Positions 13,185 to 24,690 of a DNA stretch of 64,000 bases are shown piece by piece. The notes beneath the pieces were generated by a model that saw only the letters and a list, made by a program, of their open reading frames with translations, made no database searches and was not told the DNA's origin. This DNA comes from Sipunculus nudus (lineage: Eukaryota > Annelida > Sipuncula > Golfingiida > Sipunculidae). The DNA lies in assembly GCA_026874595.1 (NCBI GenBank), contig CM049312.1:30197456-30261455 (forward strand), read 5' to 3'. A program made the translations under genes and the position numbers. Position 1 is the stretch's first letter; each line of letters starts with the position of its first letter.

Positions 13185-13545
13185 GACTCGGACTTGGACT
13201 CGAGGGTCCTGGACTTGAGTTTCCTGGACTCTGACAAGGGGGTCCTGGACTCTGACTAGGGGGTCCTGGACTCGGACTAGGGGGTCCTGGACTCGGACTA
13301 GCGGGATCTTGGACTCTGACTTGGGGGTCCTGGCCTCTGACTAGGGGGCCCTGGACTCGGAGATCCTGGACTCGGAATAGGGGTCATGGACTCGGGGTTC
13401 TTGACTCGGACTAGGGAGATCCAGGATTCGGACTAGGGGTCCTGGACTCTGACTGGGGGTCCTGGACTCGGACAAGGGGGTCCTGGACTCTGACTAGGGG
13501 GTCCTGGACTTTGACTAGAGGGTTCTAGACTCTGACTTGTTCTCG
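13185..13545. repeat. 21-bp minisatellite
   Basis: The unit 'ggactctgactagggggtcc' plus t repeats about 17 times with substitutions. Similar 'ggactcggactt' motifs continue outside the core at about 13148-13185 and 13830-13925, so the repeat was probably longer or is spreading. Confidence 0.85.
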
Positions 13546-13929
13546 GAGGTCAGGACTCGAGAAATCAGGTCGAGATGATCTTGAAACCAGTTGAAATCTC
13601 TGTCACATACAATGAGACTTTCATGCCTGAGCAAAATACAGAACACTACAGAAAGCCCATATTTTCCACGTTTCAGCTGTGCATCGGGTCATAAATGTAA
13701 TTAAAAATATAAGTAAACAGCATAAGCAAACTAACCTTAAATACACATGATAATCTAAAGTTTTCATTTTATATTTCTTTTATTATGCAAATTTGTATTG
13801 AACTCGGGTAACAACTGACACAAGGCTTGAGTTGGGTAGATTTGGACTCGAATCTCAAGTATTCAGAATGGAGTTACTTGGACTCGGACTTGCGTTCGGA
13901 CTCGGATGGTATGGGCTCGACTAAATCAC

Positions 13930-15715
13930 CGGATGTGTTTATTCTTGGGACAAAGTAAAATGTGATGGACCGCTTGTAACCGCTTAAGAGCGGTTCTGAA
14001 TTCATGTGGACTATTCCCACATCTGGCGTCTATTTAGTAAAGATATTTCCTTGAGCCTGTTATCAAAGTAAGCCAAGAAGCGCAAATCCGTTGTTTTTAC
14101 CCACGTGTTTATAACGTGTGTGTGTGACCGGGGGGGGGGGGGGGAAGTCTGACAAAATGGCCACCGGTCGTAATTCAAACACGTCCAACAAAGACATAGG
14201 GTGCAAATCAGACAAACCATACATAAGACCACCATACATAAGACCTTCAACCTTCGCAGTCACCTCCGGTTACGTGCATTTTTCTGTTTGTCAACATGTG
14301 CATATGTATACTAAGAGCTTGTAAATAAACAAACTCATACCGTCGTCACAGAGTCATTTTAAGTTGGGCCCCGATGCGCTACGAAATTAGAAAAATTATT
14401 GGCTTTTTTGCTCTTCGTTCTTGAAGGTACGGGAGTTGCGCGAGTGCGCGTAGGCCGTGATTCAAGTATTGAGTCCAATTGGCCGTTGCTACGAATTTTT
14501 TAATTTCGTGTATCCTTTTTAATGCTACAGGAGGAAGATTTTTCGATATGGTTATGATGAATTACTAAGAACTTCGTTACAGAAACAAAACAGCGCAACA
14601 AATAAAACTTTTATCACGCTCCGGTTGTACACTGCAGTCGTCCCGGATATCCTTTGTTTTAACAGTTTAATAGTAGGGTTTTGAATAGCAGGATTCTCCG
14701 AGTTCCACCACCAGGGCAAGCAGAGAGCAACGATTTGTAATCAAACCAATGAGAGCGTGGTTATCACATTGTGCATCCTGCTCCAAAATTTATGCAAGCG
14801 GCTCCCACTCTCGTTGGCTCGATTCTTGGCTCTGTGCCAGAGTCGGTATAACCAGACCATAAGAGCGGTAGTCCCATGTTTAAAACTAGAATGAATTTGC
14901 AAAAGCAGATATGTCTCCCCTCTAAATGGGCCTCCAGTTCCACAATTTGAGAAAAAAATATGGACAACTTCAAAAGTTTTGGTTTTCCTTGGTGGTTACA
15001 GCTTGTTGTCTGACCTGGAGTCGACCAGCTCTCCAAGTTAAGTAAAATAACAAGCCCTGGATGCACACCATATATACAATAATATAAAATATTTAGAAAA
15101 TACTGATCTGCTTTTGGTATGCTATTAAATATTAATTTAATATACATGTATTTTATATGCTTTAAAAACTGAGCTTCAGCAGCTACCATTTTGAGTGATA
15201 AAATTCCTGTCGTGCTGTTTAGACAAGGTACATTATGTTCTTGTCCATATCTTCTACAAATTATGCAATATTCACCTAATTTCTGGCATATGCATAGACA
15301 ATATATAGTGGTTTATTTACGCAAAATAAGAACAAAGCAACACTTGTTATAACTGAGTCTTGAATTGTAACAAAATTTCAATTGAAAATGGAGGTTTTTC
15401 CTGAATTCTTCAAAGAAAAAAATAGTAGCAATGACCCAGTTTCAGGTGTGGTAGGAGAACTTAGTAAACTTAACTGTATGCTAAATTTCAAATTCATAGG
15501 TCTGACGGTGTAAAAACATGCCAGTTTAACAGACAGAATGACCGTCTGATGGACAGCTGACGGACAAAGAACAGTTTGACATATAGTCAGCTGAGCTGAA
15601 AATCAGTACCTAAATATGGTCCATGTTTTATGCAACTATCCAGGATCAGGTTGCACAACATCATAATTTATCTTTTTCACATAGCTTAAATAGGACGTGT
15701 GAATTTCTTTTATTT
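13930..15715. other. No supported gene
   Basis: A run of 14 G lies near 14130. The 141-codon minus frame at 14764-15189 has no recognisable domain. The stretch 14625-14770 resembles 44780-44930 ('ctgcagtcgtcccagat', 'accgatgagagc'), which marks it as dispersed-repeat DNA. At 15536-15602 lies the terminus of the 7.7-8.8 kb repeat family. Confidence 0.45.
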
Positions 15716-15718
15716 TAG

Positions 15719-15749
15719 AGAGAGAGAGAGCGAGAGAGAGAGAGAGAGA
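15719..15749. repeat. (GA)n microsatellite
   Basis: This is a run of GA dinucleotides with one interruption. Confidence 0.9.
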
Positions 15750-16223
15750 AATCAGACTGTAAAAATTTTTATTGTTAACTGGTAATTTCATATAAACTTT
15801 CAGAAATGTTCCTGATAATATTAAACACTTATATACATATAATATTCAGGACAAATGTGCATTCATAAGAAAATAGTATTCAACATTATTGTTAACATGC
15901 CCAAGTAAAAAAACAATAATGACCCCCATTTCATTGGATTATGGATTAATTACAATAGTAAATTAACATATCCTCACTATGAATGATATACAGTGAAACT
16001 CCCCTAAGCCGGACACTCAAGGGACTGGAGGATTTTGTCCGTATTAGTTGGTTGTCCTGTTTAGAGGAGTTTGGCATATTGCGTCAATTCGTCATTGAAT
16101 GTTTCTGATATAACTGTTTAAATTAAATGTACGCCCAATTTGAAATAGGTTAATAAATTTGATTTAAATCATTTTCAAAATAGCTTAAATATGCACCTGC
16201 AATTTATATAATTATTTATAAAA

Positions 16224-18624
16224 CTAGATGTGTCGGTACGACACAAATGCCCCCGCCTGGGGCAAATTAGAAACATTTGTTAAATTTTGTAAAATTTTTT
16301 AAAGTTCAGGAGGTGTTGTATGGTCAAAAGTAGGTCAAGAAGGGCAAAATGCAAACTCGATCTGTAACGGGTCATTATCAAGGAACACACCAAAAATCAG
16401 GCCAGTATGCAGGCATTGTGAAAAAAAGTCCATACATGTGCATTTTTCATAAAAATTTCTGTCTTTCATGAAATTTTCTATGTTCAGGATCTGTCATATG
16501 GTCAAAAATAGGTTAACTGGGACAAAACGCGAACTCGACCTGTAAGTGGTCATTATGCGCCCACAGACCAAACATTGGGCCAGTATCTGTAAGCATTGCA
16601 TTGCGAAACTAGAATATTAGCAAAAGCTGGTAATCAGTTATAAATTTAAATTGGAGTGGTATGTACCATGTTTATGACAATCCACAAAATGCTTCCTGAG
16701 AAATATCCCCCTAAGTTTTTTTTCTATACTAAGCTCTGTGACCTTGAAAAGTAGGTCAAGACCACCGTTCTTTGAACCTGACCAAGATTTTGTTAATATG
16801 ATGCAAAAGCACTGAAGTAATGAAGTTCCTTAGTTGAATACCTTTGGAGAAATCCTGCACAAAGGCCAAAATTGAAAAATCCGATAAAATTTCATTAAAA
16901 AATCGGAAATTGCAGGTGACGCCACCAAAATTGTGCAGCACGTACAGACCATCAGTCCCAATTATCATAGTAAGTTTTGTGAAAATCCACACAATGGTTC
17001 CTGAGATATAAGCTTCTGAGTGTTTTTCTATAATCAGCTCTAAAATGTAGAAAAATGGGTCAAGGTCACCCATCTTCGAACTTGACCGAGATTTTATCGA
17101 TATACATCTTCACTGATGAAATAAAATTCCAATGGTGAATCCGTTTAGAGATATCCCGCTCACATGGTAAAAGTTAACAGACGCGGAACGGACGGACGGA
17201 CACCAGACAGACAGATGGACGGATAGACGGACAGCTTGGGTGACTACAATAGCCCATCAGCCTATGAGCCGAGGGCTAAAAACGGCTGTACATGTACATT
17301 TGTCATGAAAATTTATATTTTCATGAAATTTTCTATGTTTAGGAGCCGTAAAACAATCAAGAGTAGGTCAACTGGGACGAAACGCGAACACGATCTGTAA
17401 CTGGTCATTATCTGCATACACAACAAAAATCAGGCCAATATCTGCAGGCATTGCGAAAAAAAGTCCGTACATGTGTATTTGTCATGAAAAATTCTATTTT
17501 TCATGAAATTTTCTAAGTTAAGGAGCCGTAAATGGTCAAAAATAGGTCAACCGGGAGGAAACGCGAACTCGATCTGTAACTGGTCAATATCTGCATACAC
17601 ACCAAAAATCAGGCCAATATCTGCAGGCATTGCGAAAAAAGTCCATACATGTGTATTTATCATGAAAATTTCTATTTTTCATGAATTTTTCTAAGTTAAT
17701 GAGCCGTAAAACGGTCAAAAGTAGGTCAACTGGGAGGAAACGCGAACTCGATCTGTAACTGGTCAATATCTGCATACACACCAAAAATCAGGCCAATATC
17801 TGCAAGCATTGCGAAAAAAAAGTCCGTACATGTGTATTTGTCATGAAAATTTCTATTTTTCATGAAATTTTCTAAGTTAAGGAGCCGTAAAACGGTCAAA
17901 AGTAGGTCAACCGGGATGAAATGCGAACTCGATCTGTAACTGGTCATTATCTGCCAACACACCAAAAATCAGGCCAATATCTGCAGGCATTGCAAAAAAA
18001 ATCCGTACATGTGTATTTGTCATGAAAATTTCTATTTTTCATGAAATTTTCTAAGTTTAGGAGCCATAAAACGGTGAAAAGTAGGTCAACCGGGACGAAA
18101 CGCGAACTCGATCTGCAACTGGTCATTATCTGCCCACACACCAAAAATCAGGCCAATATCTGCAGGCATTCCGAAAAAAAGTCCATACATGTGTATTTGT
18201 CATGAACATTTCTATTTTTCATGAAATTTTCTTAGTTAAGGAGCCGTAAAACGGTCAAAAGTAGGTCAACCGGGATGAAACGCGAACTCGATCTGTAACT
18301 GGTCATTATCTGCCCACACACCAAAAATCAGGCCAATATCTGCAGGCATTGGGAAAAAAAGTCCGTACATGTGTATTTGTCATGAAAATTTCTATTTTTC
18401 ATGAAATTTTCTAAGTTTAGGAGCCGTAAAACGGTCAAAAGTAGGTCAACCGGGACAAAACGCGAACTCGATCTGTAACTGGTCATTATCTGCCTACACA
18501 CCAAAAATCAGGCCAATATCTGCAGGCATTGCGAAAAAAGTCCGTACAACTGTTTGATTTCGGAAGGACGGAATGACGGACATGGGTAAAACTATGCCCC
18601 GGCCACTTTGTGGCGGGGGCATAT
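16224..18624 (-). mobile_element. Helitron/helentron-like element with central tandem repeats
   Basis: Read on the minus strand, the element ends with a perfect 6-bp-stem hairpin (gtgtcg-tac-cgacac, 16230-16244) followed two bases later by CTAG (16224-16227) and then host T. This is the 3' terminus expected of Helitrons (hairpin, CTRR, insertion between A and T). The other end near 18624 carries 'atgcccccgcc', which recurs inverted inside the hairpin end at 16247-16257. The centre is a ~180-bp tandem array, the layout of helentron-derived non-autonomous elements and bivalve 'pearl'-type elements. There is no Rep/helicase gene, so it is non-autonomous. The 5' boundary is approximate. Confidence 0.6.
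17281..18545. repeat. ~180-bp tandem array, about 7 copies
   Basis: The unit runs from 'gtccgtacatgtgtatttgt' through 'ggagccgtaaaacggtcaaa' and 'aatcaggccaatatctgcag'. Starts lie near 17463, 17640, 17821, 18001, 18181, 18361 and 18539. The minus open frames at 17584-18144 are in-phase accidents of this repeat. Copies are very similar, indicating recent expansion. Confidence 0.9.
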
Positions 18625-19933
18625 AAAAAATAAGAAAGACAAACATCAGCTAGGCCTTGCAATCTAATCTTGGCAGTTTCACTTCGACGTACCATGCTTC
18701 ATCTTCTTAGCAAGCGGCAGTTCATGGATGGGTTGTACTAGGCATACTGAAGATTATTGAAAGTATGATTATTTGTTAAAGGATATAGTCTTAGTCACAA
18801 ACCATATTTACAGCTCCCAGGGCCGGTCGCCGATCACAAAACACTGATTTTTCCCTTGTCGAATGAAAAGCTGTTTCAGTTTGAAAGCTTATTTTTTCCT
18901 AATTGACCTGCTAATCTTAATTGAATGATGATTGTGTTATCAACACATTTACAGAAATAAACAACAATTTCGATACTGTATATTTATATATAACATTCCA
19001 ATTGTTCACCAAATTACGCTTGTCTCTGGGCTGTTGCGTTGACCAAAACATGACCTCGAAGCGCCATCTCCTGACAAAATATAAACAAAAATAGAACTCG
19101 CAATGTCTGTCCGCTTTAGAGGGTTGTAATATGTACTGGAAATGCCTGACGGAAAAGTTTGTCCGTTGTCCGAGATATTGAGTTGTCCGCTTTACTGAGT
19201 TTACGTTAAACATAATATAGAGGCAAAATTGAAGGGACTGACATTTAGTGTCCGCATTAGTGAGTTGTCCGCCTTACTGAGTTGTCCGCAAGAAGGAGTT
19301 TCACTGTATGTGTGTAAATATAATTGTTCAAGGAATGAAAAGAACACTAAATATGAACAATTAAACATGGAAGAAAGAGGTAATCTGTAAATTCAGACAT
19401 GCAAATATTTCAATACAAAAGTTCATACAAGTGTATAACAAACACAAGTGTTTGCTCCAATATTCAAATTATTTAAAAACTTATATGAAAAAAAAAAGTT
19501 AAAAAAAAAACTGGATACAAATTGCAAAGTATCATTATCAGAGTAAATTACATCATTTCATAATCATTAAATACATCTTTAAAAATGTTAGGACCATTAA
19601 GTAATATAGTTTATATAATTAAATGTAAGTTTTAGTTTTAAAAGGTATCTGGTCATGAAAATTTACATATACTGGCATAGCTTGATGTAACAATCAGTTA
19701 TATAAGCCCGACTTGCAACATGTAAACAAGAAGTGTAATGAGATACAAATTAGTAAATGATTAAGAAAATATATGGCACCAAGTAGATTCTAAAGCACTT
19801 GTGATCCTTGGGAAATTAGACCCTCATTTCTTCTTTACACAGAAGATGGCCACTACTTATACAGTCACAATGACCAACATACTGTCATAAGAACACTTAA
19901 TATTGGTAGTCACCAACTGCCGAGGTCGAAAAA

Positions 19934-19939
19934 TTTATT
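19934..19939 (-). terminator. EXO5: EXO5 poly(A) signal AATAAA
   Basis: On the minus strand AATAAA lies 55 bases downstream of the EXO5 stop codon, a typical distance for a short 3' UTR. Confidence 0.55.
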
Positions 19940-19993
19940 ATCCCATTTAAAAAACAAGATTCTAGTTTTGCACCACTTTGTCCTTGTGATTTA

Positions 19994-20763
19994 CTACAGA
20001 TGTACTTTCACTGGCGACATCTTCTGAACATTTTTGGAAGCATATTCCTCAGCTTTCTTGCTCCTCCATGAACAAACATCAGCAAAGTCACATGACTGGC
20101 ACTTCCACGCTTCTTCAATATCGACACCCTTCATATCTCGCAGACCTTCCCAAAATGATACATGGTCAAAGAACTTACTCTCTAGCCATGTTTCGTTATA
20201 ATCAATCGAATTGATTGCAATGGTCGACTTGTCTTCCTGGTAACAATACTCAATAAGACACTGACTTATACATGGCAGGCTCTGCAACCTCTCGAAAGTA
20301 AAAGTCATCAGTTTTCTAAGTGTTTTACAACTTTCCATTTCTTCGCTATCCATTTCTTTCAAAACATCATCTCCAAGTGGGTGGTCCAATCTCAGTTTCA
20401 AATGTCTCGCAACATTTTCAGCAGTCACTTTACCTTTAATTAAATCATCATATAGTTTTTTGTACAACATTACTTGTAACCTGTGTGTGTCCTGTTGAGT
20501 TTTAGAAGGTATCCTTGAACTTGACCTAGTTTTCAGCTCAAGGATGTCAAATGTGAAGGTTTCTGGGTCACACTGGATTTCATCTATAAGGCCTACCATG
20601 AACACATCCTTGTCAAATGGGGCCCCGAACACCGGGATCTCTCTACGTATGGTAGATCCTGCTAAAAAGCTGTTGACTGCACCAAGGAGGTTGAGAACTT
20701 TCACAGCCCAAATGTCCTCGCTTGATGTCACCTTGACCTTCTTTACATCTTGGATGGCTAACT
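19994..20763 (-). CDS. EXO5: EXO5 exon 3: exonuclease V catalytic and Fe-S region
   Basis: EXO5 (Dem1 family) is a single-strand DNA exonuclease of nucleus and/or mitochondria. In human cells it acts with RPA in interstrand-crosslink repair (family knowledge). Joining exons 35254-35329, 22421-22642 and 19994-20763 gives a 355-residue frame, close to the human length of about 370. This exon encodes residues 100-355. PD-(D/E)XK residues visible are D160 in 'VGLIDE' and E175/K177 in 'ELKTR', followed by a 'QVMLY' helix at 196-200. The C-terminus has C321, C324 and C330 in 'KCQSCDFADVCSW'. With an upstream cysteine in exon 2 these would hold a 4Fe-4S cluster. The acceptor is 'ttgttcaacag', phase 1, completing a Glu codon with exon 2. 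All key residues are present, so it should be functional. Confidence 0.93.
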
Positions 20764-22420
20764 CTGTTGAACAAAATGGACACGTGTGAGTTTTAGCAAG
20801 AGAAAAATGAAAATCATCAAATATGTTTGTATGTGAAAGTTAAATTTTTCTGAAGAACAGAAAATTGGTAAAATTAGCTAGACCCTTAAACATACAACTG
20901 ACTGAGAAACTCACAGGAATTATTTTTACATCCGTACACAGAATTATTTAACCAACTTAATTATTCTGAAAGCCAGGGCTTTTAAGAACATGATATTACA
21001 TGAGAGGATGTTAACTCTATTTATGTACTGACGAATCAATACACGACAACATACACTCACCCTGCTGCCACCTGGATAATAAAGAGTTAACCACTGTCAC
21101 CTTTGACCAGTGAAGGATTTTTCAACAATCTTCACGGAGCATTCTCATAAATTTCCCATCTGACTTAGGTTGAAACTTATTGAATGCCTGCATATTTCCA
21201 CATATTACCCTTCTACTGATGTTTGAGGTTGAACAGCCTTGTCACTTCAAATGGTTGACATTCAAGCCGTTTACAGGGGACAAGCTGGTCATAAATACAT
21301 TATGCTATTTGTTTCTCTTTCAGTGATACTGATTTCCAGTTGATGTTATTGTGCAGTCAGCAGGGTTGCATGGTTGTAGCCACCCATCTGTTAAAACCAG
21401 TCAAAAGCAAGGTTAAAACCACCTTGGCTAAAACAGGTTTTCCAGTATTTATGTCAAACCAATATTTCATTGCATTTATTTGGATGTTCAAACTAAATCT
21501 CACTGTGGTGTAATATGTATTTTAAGTGTTTAAATACATTTATTCAAATTCTGCATCAATGTTATTTTTTTCTGTGAGATTATTATATATAAAAAATAAC
21601 ATTTTTTTTAAAATTTTTTTTGGTGGAGGTAACCGCCTCCATTTTTTAATGCTGACTTATCTAATTCTTAATCTAAGTATGTACATCTGCAGAGTTTCCA
21701 TTTCGGTTTGGGACAACTTGACAGGGCAGTAGCACTCGCTTCCTATCATTTTTTTATTTTGTATCCTGGTGTCACCCAGGCCCGGTGTCTACCGCACCTG
21801 CGGGTCCTGGGTGTGTAATTATCCCCATTGCTGGGTCATAACACCGAGGAACCCCCCAAAGACGCACTCGCATGTGAGTGATACACAGCTGTGGGGCACA
21901 GTCTTCCCATTAACCCTGCAGAGCGTTCACCCTGGATGGGGCTCACCGTGAAAAACCTCACCGCCTCGGCTGAGATTCGAACCCACTATCTCCCGGCTTT
22001 GAGTCCTGCGCTCTACCCCTGAGCCACAGAAGCACAGAAGAAAAATTACATTTTACTTTGTTATGTATATTCTGACAATCAGTGTCTTTTATTAAGTACT
22101 ACATTAACTGATTACTTGACAGTTTTATCATGCTAAAACCATCAAAAAGTGGTTAAATCTGTTGTCAGCCTGTTTTAGCCATGGTTACTGGCTAAGAGTT
22201 AGCTGGCTAAAAGCCAACCATAGCACACAGTATATTTCATGAAGTTATGGTTAAAATTATGAAAAAAATGTAGTTTTTTGTTAGAAGACACACTGTCTCT
22301 TAGATGTGAATTGCTCTTGATAGGACTAGGCCTGCTAGACTTTTGGTGACAAAAACAGCAATGACGGAACAAATTAATCAGGGTCACCCTATAGCGGAGC
22401 TCTGGGACATAAACTCTCAC
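20764..22420 (-). other. EXO5: EXO5 intron 2
   Basis: This 1657-base intron has GT-AG ends. It contains a tRNA-derived SINE (21748-22036) and otherwise nothing I can assign. Confidence 0.85.
21748..22036 (-). mobile_element. tRNA-derived SINE, copy B
   Basis: Read on the minus strand, it begins with an A box ('tggctcaggggtagagcg') and a canonical B box ('gggttcgaatctc'). The body contains 'cagggtgaacgctctgcagg', matching copy A at 11466. It ends in an A-rich tail ('aaaataaaaaaatg'). It is well preserved and lies in EXO5 intron 2 in the sense orientation of the gene. Confidence 0.75.
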
Positions 22421-22642
22421 CTCTCGCTAAGTGAAGATCTGACCCTGCTGTCATTTCGGGTTTCTCAACAACCTCCACTGGCAGCGTCATTGTGTACACC
22501 ATTTTCTGCTCACACCAACTCTGTGTGCACAGGTCTGACACCCACAGATATCCCGGCCGGAGCTGATGTAATGGTGGCCCCACTAACTCCAGAGGCCTAA
22601 CAGAATCTTCCGTGGTGGTGGTGGACTCGGCTGTATTGTCTC
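22421..22642 (-). CDS. EXO5: EXO5 exon 2
   Basis: This exon encodes residues 26-100. Residues 56-76 carry the family motif 'GYLWVSDLCTQSWCEQ', with C64 and C69. One of these is expected to be the N-terminal Fe-S ligand, paired with the three C-terminal cysteines in exon 3. The exon closes with 'GSDLHLAR', the conserved segment before the nuclease core. The acceptor is 'gatgttttcag' and the donor 'GAGAG|gtgaga'. Both ends are phase 1 and match exons 1 and 3 exactly (Gly and Glu codons restored). Confidence 0.92.
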
Positions 22643-22794
22643 CTGAAAACATCATCAACACAGAGTCAGACATCATCTGCCATCTCGGGAGGGAACTGTG
22701 AACTACAATTTAGTATTTTGTTACTGAGTGAACTACAGAACCTGGATTGTAAATTTGGATCTTTCAGGTGGTCAGTGATAGTGTATTTTTTTCT

Positions 22795-23215
22795 ATTATT
22801 AGCTCTGTGACCTTGAGATGTAGGTCAAGGTCACCCATCTTCCAACCTGACTGAGATTTTGTTGTAATGTATCAGGGCAGAAGAAATGAAATTCCTGTGT
22901 TTAATACTTTTGGAGAAATCCCCTCACAAAGGCCAAAATTGAAAAATTAGTTGAAAAATTCTTTAAAAATCTGAAATTGGAGGAAGTGCCTCAAAACTCG
23001 TGAAGCAATTACAGACCATCAGTGCCAATAATCTTACATGTTTTATATGAATCTACCCAGTGGTTCCTGAGAAGCCAGCTTCAAATTTTTTTTTATAATT
23101 CGCTCTTAAACGTTGAAAATATGTAAAGGTCACCCATCTACGAACTTGACCGAGATTTTGTAAATATACATCTGCACAGAAGAAATAAAATTCCTACGGT
23201 GAATCCTTTACAAGT
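22795..23215. repeat. Fragment of the repeat seen at 16733-17120
   Basis: It shares 'agctctgtgaccttga', 'ggtcaaggtcacccatctt', 'ttggagaaatcc' and 'ttacagaccatcagtgccaa' with the Helitron-like element's flank at 16733-17120. It lacks the hairpin terminus and the central tandem array, so it is a truncated relic. Confidence 0.65.
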
Positions 23216-23427
23216 GCTTTTTACTAGAATGTGCACAGGTGATTATGTTACCTCACTCATATATATAAATCTTTATACAGCATGTGGTAGAATATTCTCT
23301 CTTTAATTTTACTGGATGTGAGATGGACTTGGCCTGATTTCTTGAGACCTTACCTCAGAGTCTGAGTCCAAGATCAAGTCAAAGCCTGAGTTCCTATAAA
23401 GTGGACTGCAGATTATCTATGACCTGA

Positions 23428-23431
<4 letters not shown>

Positions 23432-23474
<43 letters not shown>
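23432..23474. repeat. (TA)n microsatellite
   Basis: This is an uninterrupted TA run of about 43 bases. Confidence 0.9.
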
Positions 23475-23475
<1 letters not shown>

Positions 23476-23569
23476 ATAATGCAGGTAACAAGTAATACGG
23501 AGGGCAGCTGACCACCCTGCATATAACAGACCAATCTGAATGCTGCGTCAAACAGGAATCTTCAACCTC

Positions 23570-23744
23570 AGTAGCGGATCCATGGGGAGGGTCCAGGGGG
23601 TCTGGACCCCACCTTTTTTAAGGGTTTTTTTCAGGAATTTTGCTACCTGGACCCCCCTTTTCCAGACTTGGGGACCTGTTTTTAGAGTTTTCCTTAGTCC
23701 TCCTTGGTTGGACCCCCCTTTTCCTAAATCCTGGATCCGCCCCA
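23570..23744. mobile_element. MITE copy 2 (GGATCC-ended family)
   Basis: The left end is 'agtagcggatcc' and the right end 'cctggatccgcccc'. It keeps 'ggtccagg' and 'ggacccccc' interior motifs but is shorter (about 175 bp) than copies 1 and 3, so it is internally deleted or another subfamily. The frame at 23540-23752 is part of it and not a gene. Confidence 0.65.
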
Positions 23745-24149
23745 GAACCTGACTGGTTGGAGTGAGACAAACATTTCTAAGATCTCATCTGTCCATCTAG
23801 TGACAACAGAATGGTCTTTATTTTTAAAATTACAGGCACTTTTCACAAAGTGTATGTGTGTTGGGGGGTTCAATATAAAAAGCTTTGGCAGACTGATACC
23901 CAAATTGTCATTTTAGCTTTCTTATCATTAATCAAACTGTTCCTTCTTTGAGTAGTTATATACTCAAAATAAGCTGTTATCCACTAAAAAACACCTTAAA
24001 TATTACTTTTCAAACCTAAATTGTTGTTTCTTTACAAAGGGTGATGAATCATATCTTCATAGGAAATATTTTAAATTGTTCATACCTAGAGTTTATTATA
24101 TTAAATGAGGGATCCTCAGAACCTTGGTCCCCAATCCGAGTGTGAGTTT

Positions 24150-24690
24150 ACCTAGGTAGCGGCTGACAGCAACACAATTGTTTGTTGTGTTGCCAAAGGG
24201 TTAATTTGGGTTTAAGCAAAAAATGATCTGTAACTCTTAGACAGGATATTGAAAAAAAAATTTCCTATGGCTGTAACATACCAATGATCACAATATGTTG
24301 AATGTTGAAAGGCCTGTAATAAAAACTAACAATTCTGGAAAACATGAAGCACCTGTTACATCAATAACTGATTTATTTGTCCAGAGAGAATTGAAGCATA
24401 AACAACCTGACAGACATGTCGCATTTGGCAGCAGTCCTGTTTTATTCATCAGGTCTGTGTTATTTTATATACTTATTTTCACTTCCTAGATGTAAAATAA
24501 TAAATAGGACAGTAATGTCTTTCACTGGTCAAATATTCAATACACATAGATGTACCAAACATTAACCAATGGAAATATGTCAAGTCACACAGTTGTGTAT
24601 GGAGTATTATAATCATAGTTAACTGCAGGGTCAATTTGTGGACTCCTCATTGCTCTAGTCACTAACAAATGTTTGAGGAGTCCATTTCTT
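24150..24690. repeat. Duplicated segment, copy 1
   Basis: It aligns in direct orientation with 25965-26540. Shared runs include 'tgtccagagagaattga', 'atacacatagatgta' and 'cacagttgtgtatggagt'. It looks like a duplication of anonymous intronic DNA or two copies of an unnamed repeat. Copies are clearly diverged, with several indels. Confidence 0.8.

Larger units (their letters stand above)
15991..19306. mobile_element. pogo/Tigger-like DNA transposon, non-autonomous
   Basis: The left end starts 'cagtgaaactcccctaagcc' and the right end finishes 'aaggagtttcactg', its inverse over the first 12 bases. Both ends are flanked by TA (15989-15990 and 19307-19308), the target duplication of the Tc1/mariner group. 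A CAGTG start is typical of pogo/Tigger. The subterminal regions repeat 'gtccgctttactgagtt'-type motifs. No transposase frame was found. Most of the interior is occupied by a second, Helitron-like element (16224-~18624). Confidence 0.75.

Noticed and set aside
14764..15189. 141-codon minus-strand open frame
   Set aside because: No domain or signal is visible, composition matches surrounding non-coding DNA, and the neighbouring stretch is repeated at 44.8 kb.
17503..18144. Overlapping 60-80-codon frames at 17.5-18.1 kb
   Set aside because: They recur with the ~180-bp tandem unit of the Helitron-like element.
21960..22036. Functional tRNA gene on the minus strand
   Set aside because: A and B boxes are good, but the acceptor and anticodon stems do not pair properly and a SINE body and A-rich tail follow.
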